Source: Acidobacteriota bacterium
GTDB taxonomy: Bacteria; Acidobacteriota; Terriglobia; Terriglobales; Acidobacteriaceae
Direction of reading: 5' to 3'
NCBI GenBank assembly: GCA_021781255.1
Contig: JAJXXG010001239.1
Location: 1 to 6,741, forward strand
Length of the DNA stretch: 6,741 nt
Made by a program: the position numbers and the translations under genes. The notes below the pieces were generated by a model. That model was not told where the DNA came from. It made no database searches and saw only the letters and a list, made by a program, of their open reading frames with translations. Shown one piece after another: positions 5,172-6,741 of the stretch (positions are counted from its first letter, which is position 1; the number at the start of each line of letters is the position of its first letter).

Positions 5172-6584
5172 TTGAAGTATTGGGTTGGAATCGAAGGGCT
5201 TTACACGCGCTTCTCTGCTTGGGTTGCGCGCCTGATGCCCACGGAGCGGCAGCGGTTGCTGGCTATCACGATTGCGGCAGGAGGATTGTGCGGGCTGGCG
5301 GCAGTGGCGTTTCACGTCAGCGTGGCGTGGCTTTATGGATTTCTGATCGACCACGCCGCGGCAGCTCCAGGCCATAGCTGGATCTGGTGGACGATTCTCA
5401 CGCCGGCACTCGGTGGGCTGGTGGTCGGGCTCGGGCTCCAGTATTGGGTTCCGGCGGCAGCGGGCAGCGGCATTCCTCAAGTGAAAACGGCTTATACCTT
5501 CCGATTCGGCTCGATCTCCTCAAAGGAAACCATCGGTAAATTTGTCCTGTGCACCTTGCAGCTTGGCTCGGGAGCGTCACTGGGCGTGGAAGGGCCGACA
5601 GTACAGATTTGCGCGGGAGTGAGCAGCTTTTTGGCGCGTGTGGCCCGGCTCAGCCCGAAGAATTGCCGGCGCATGACCTCAGTGGGCATGGCGGCAGGCA
5701 TTGCAGCAGCCTTCAATGCGCCCATTGCCGCCGTCACCTTTACGCTGGAGGAATTGATTGGCAGCCTGGACCAGACCATGCTTGCCGGGGTAATTGTGGC
5801 TGCGGCGCTGGCGGCTGTGGTGGAACACGGCATCATGGGTTCCAATTCTATTTTTCATGTGCCGCAGACGCAAAGTTATGTTTTGGCAAATGCCTCATCG
5901 CTGATATGGTATGCGCTGCTCGGGCTGCTGGCAGCTATCGTTTCGGTGGCGTTTACCGATTCGCTGCTGTGGCTGCGGATGTGGTTCAGACGGCTCACAT
6001 CGGTTCCCAAGTGGGTGCGGCCGAGCATTGGAGCGGCGGCCACGGGCGGCCTTGCCGTAGTGGCGATCCTGTTTTTTCATCTCGACGGCATCGCCGGCGA
6101 CCCGTACAAGACACTTACGCAAGCGCTTCTCGGCAACCTGCCAGTAACCGCGATGGCGGCGTTGTGCGTCCTGAAGCTGGCCGCCACGGTTACTTCGTAT
6201 TCGAGCGGGGGAGCGGGCGGCATCTTTGCTCCGGCGCTGTTTATGGGAGGAATGCTGGGCGGCGCGGTCGGCTATCTGGACGTGACGGTCTTTCATCATC
6301 CGGCCGATTCAATCGGGGCGTTCGCTGTGGTGGGCATGGGCGCGGTGTTTGCCGGCATCGTGCGCGCGCCCATGACATCGGTCCTCATTATCTTCGAGAT
6401 GACTCACGGGTACGGGCTGGTGCTACCGTTAATGATCGCCAACATGAGCGCTTTTGCGCTGGCGCGCCATTGGCGGCACTCTCCAATTTACGAAGCGTTG
6501 CTGGAGCAGGACGGAATCTTCCTGGATCAGAGGCGCAAACCACACGGTCCGGGCGGGCAGGGAGCAGTGCTGGTGGAGGAATAG
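5172..6584 (+). CDS. clcA: CLC-family chloride channel / H+-Cl- exchanger
   Basis: This encodes 470 residues from TTG 5172, chosen for GAGGG at 5157-5161 and the upstream TATACT. GTG 5079 would add 31 residues and ATG 5235 would remove 21. It is an inner-membrane protein of about ten visible hydrophobic stretches (for example 29-49, 70-89, 168-190, 203-221, 244-266, 382-411). All CLC filter motifs are present: GSGIP (98-102, with the chloride-coordinating Ser), GVEGP (138-142, gating Glu140), GIFAP (350-354) and the central Tyr440 in SPIYEALL. The intracellular proton glutamate is also kept (Glu194, second Glu of LEEL). By analogy with E. coli ClcA this points to 2Cl-/1H+ exchange rather than passive channel conduction. 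Ser in the GSGIP motif argues against a nitrate type, and GVEGP against the fluoride CLC-F class. No C-terminal CBS domains follow. A role in acid tolerance or chloride balance is inferred from the family. It is monocistronic as far as can be seen. Confidence 0.95.
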   Translation: MKYWVGIEGLYTRFSAWVARLMPTERQRLLAITIAAGGLCGLAAVAFHVSVAWLYGFLIDHAAAAPGHSWIWWTILTPALGGLVVGLGLQYWVPAAAGSGIPQVKTAYTFRFGSISSKETIGKFVLCTLQLGSGASLGVEGPTVQICAGVSSFLARVARLSPKNCRRMTSVGMAAGIAAAFNAPIAAVTFTLEELIGSLDQTMLAGVIVAAALAAVVEHGIMGSNSIFHVPQTQSYVLANASSLIWYALLGLLAAIVSVAFTDSLLWLRMWFRRLTSVPKWVRPSIGAAATGGLAVVAILFFHLDGIAGDPYKTLTQALLGNLPVTAMAALCVLKLAATVTSYSSGGAGGIFAPALFMGGMLGGAVGYLDVTVFHHPADSIGAFAVVGMGAVFAGIVRAPMTSVLIIFEMTHGYGLVLPLMIANMSAFALARHWRHSPIYEALLEQDGIFLDQRRKPHGPGGQGAVLVEE

Positions 6585-6639
6585 CGCGCGGGCGAGCCGG
6601 CGCCGCAGCAGTCGCCGTGGAGATTGCGCTCGAAAGAGT

Positions 6640-6741
6640 TTAGAGCGGAACCAGAGTAAGCGTATCCTTGCGTTCGGTTGTGAAAGGTGGCTTTTTCTTG
6701 AGTCCAGCACCGGCTTCGCGGACCCACAGGGGATGAAACGG
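6640..6741 (-). CDS. C-terminal 33 codons of an unidentified protein (start beyond right edge)
   Basis: On the minus strand a frame is open from the window edge to a TAA at 6642-6640. It reads PFHPLWVREAGAGL, then KKKPPFTTERKD, then TLTLVPL. There is no start codon in the visible part, so it must begin outside the window. The mix of residues and the terminal beta-strand-like TLTLVPL look like genuine protein rather than an antisense shadow, and no other frame competes here once clcA has ended at 6584. The 55 bases between the two stop codons contain GC-rich palindromic bases (near 6593-6601) but no T-run terminator. I do not recognise the family; it would converge on clcA. Confidence 0.55.
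   Translation of the reverse strand, partial: PFHPLWVREAGAGLKKKPPFTTERKDTLTLVPL

Noticed and set aside
5549..6643. 364-codon plus-strand frame overlapping clcA
   Set aside because: It runs in a different frame of the strongly supported CLC gene, and its translation is low-complexity Arg/Gly/Cys-rich with no family features.

Overview
The window looks like core-genome DNA from a GC-rich bacterium, most likely an Acidobacteriota member of the Terriglobia/Koribacter type. That assignment rests on three things: the order pheT, then a small coiled-coil gene, then zapA; the style of the proteins; and a two-hairpin intergenic element that I remember from acidobacterial genomes. It is an inference, because no rRNA or other definitive marker lies in the window.

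Layout. Positions 2-568 (+) hold the 3' end of pheT (phenylalanyl-tRNA synthetase beta chain). They are followed on the same strand by a short coiled-coil protein gene (637-975) and zapA (983-1312). The last two are almost certainly co-translated, and a possible internal promoter lies between pheT and the coiled-coil gene. Positions 1313-2048 are a 736-base stretch without a convincing gene. It contains an 81% A+T island with competing palindromes, a run of stem-loops at 1410-1592 (a candidate structured RNA), and a GC-rich two-hairpin element near 1824-1914. On the minus strand, 2049-4838 encodes a complete aconitase A with all three [4Fe-4S] cysteines. A 333-base divergent spacer with imperfect palindromes separates it from a CLC-type chloride channel/transporter gene (+, 5172-6584). 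The far right edge (6640-6741, minus strand) holds the last 33 codons of an unidentified gene that converges on clcA.

How the genes relate. PheT serves translation; the coiled-coil protein and ZapA probably act together on FtsZ rings; AcnA is a TCA-cycle enzyme; ClcA exchanges chloride for protons across the inner membrane. These are separate housekeeping units. I see no mobile element, CRISPR array, tRNA, rRNA or defence system. The parts most worth a second look are the structured region downstream of zapA, the TATACTYGAA motif shared by two predicted promoters, and the coiled-coil partner gene of zapA.
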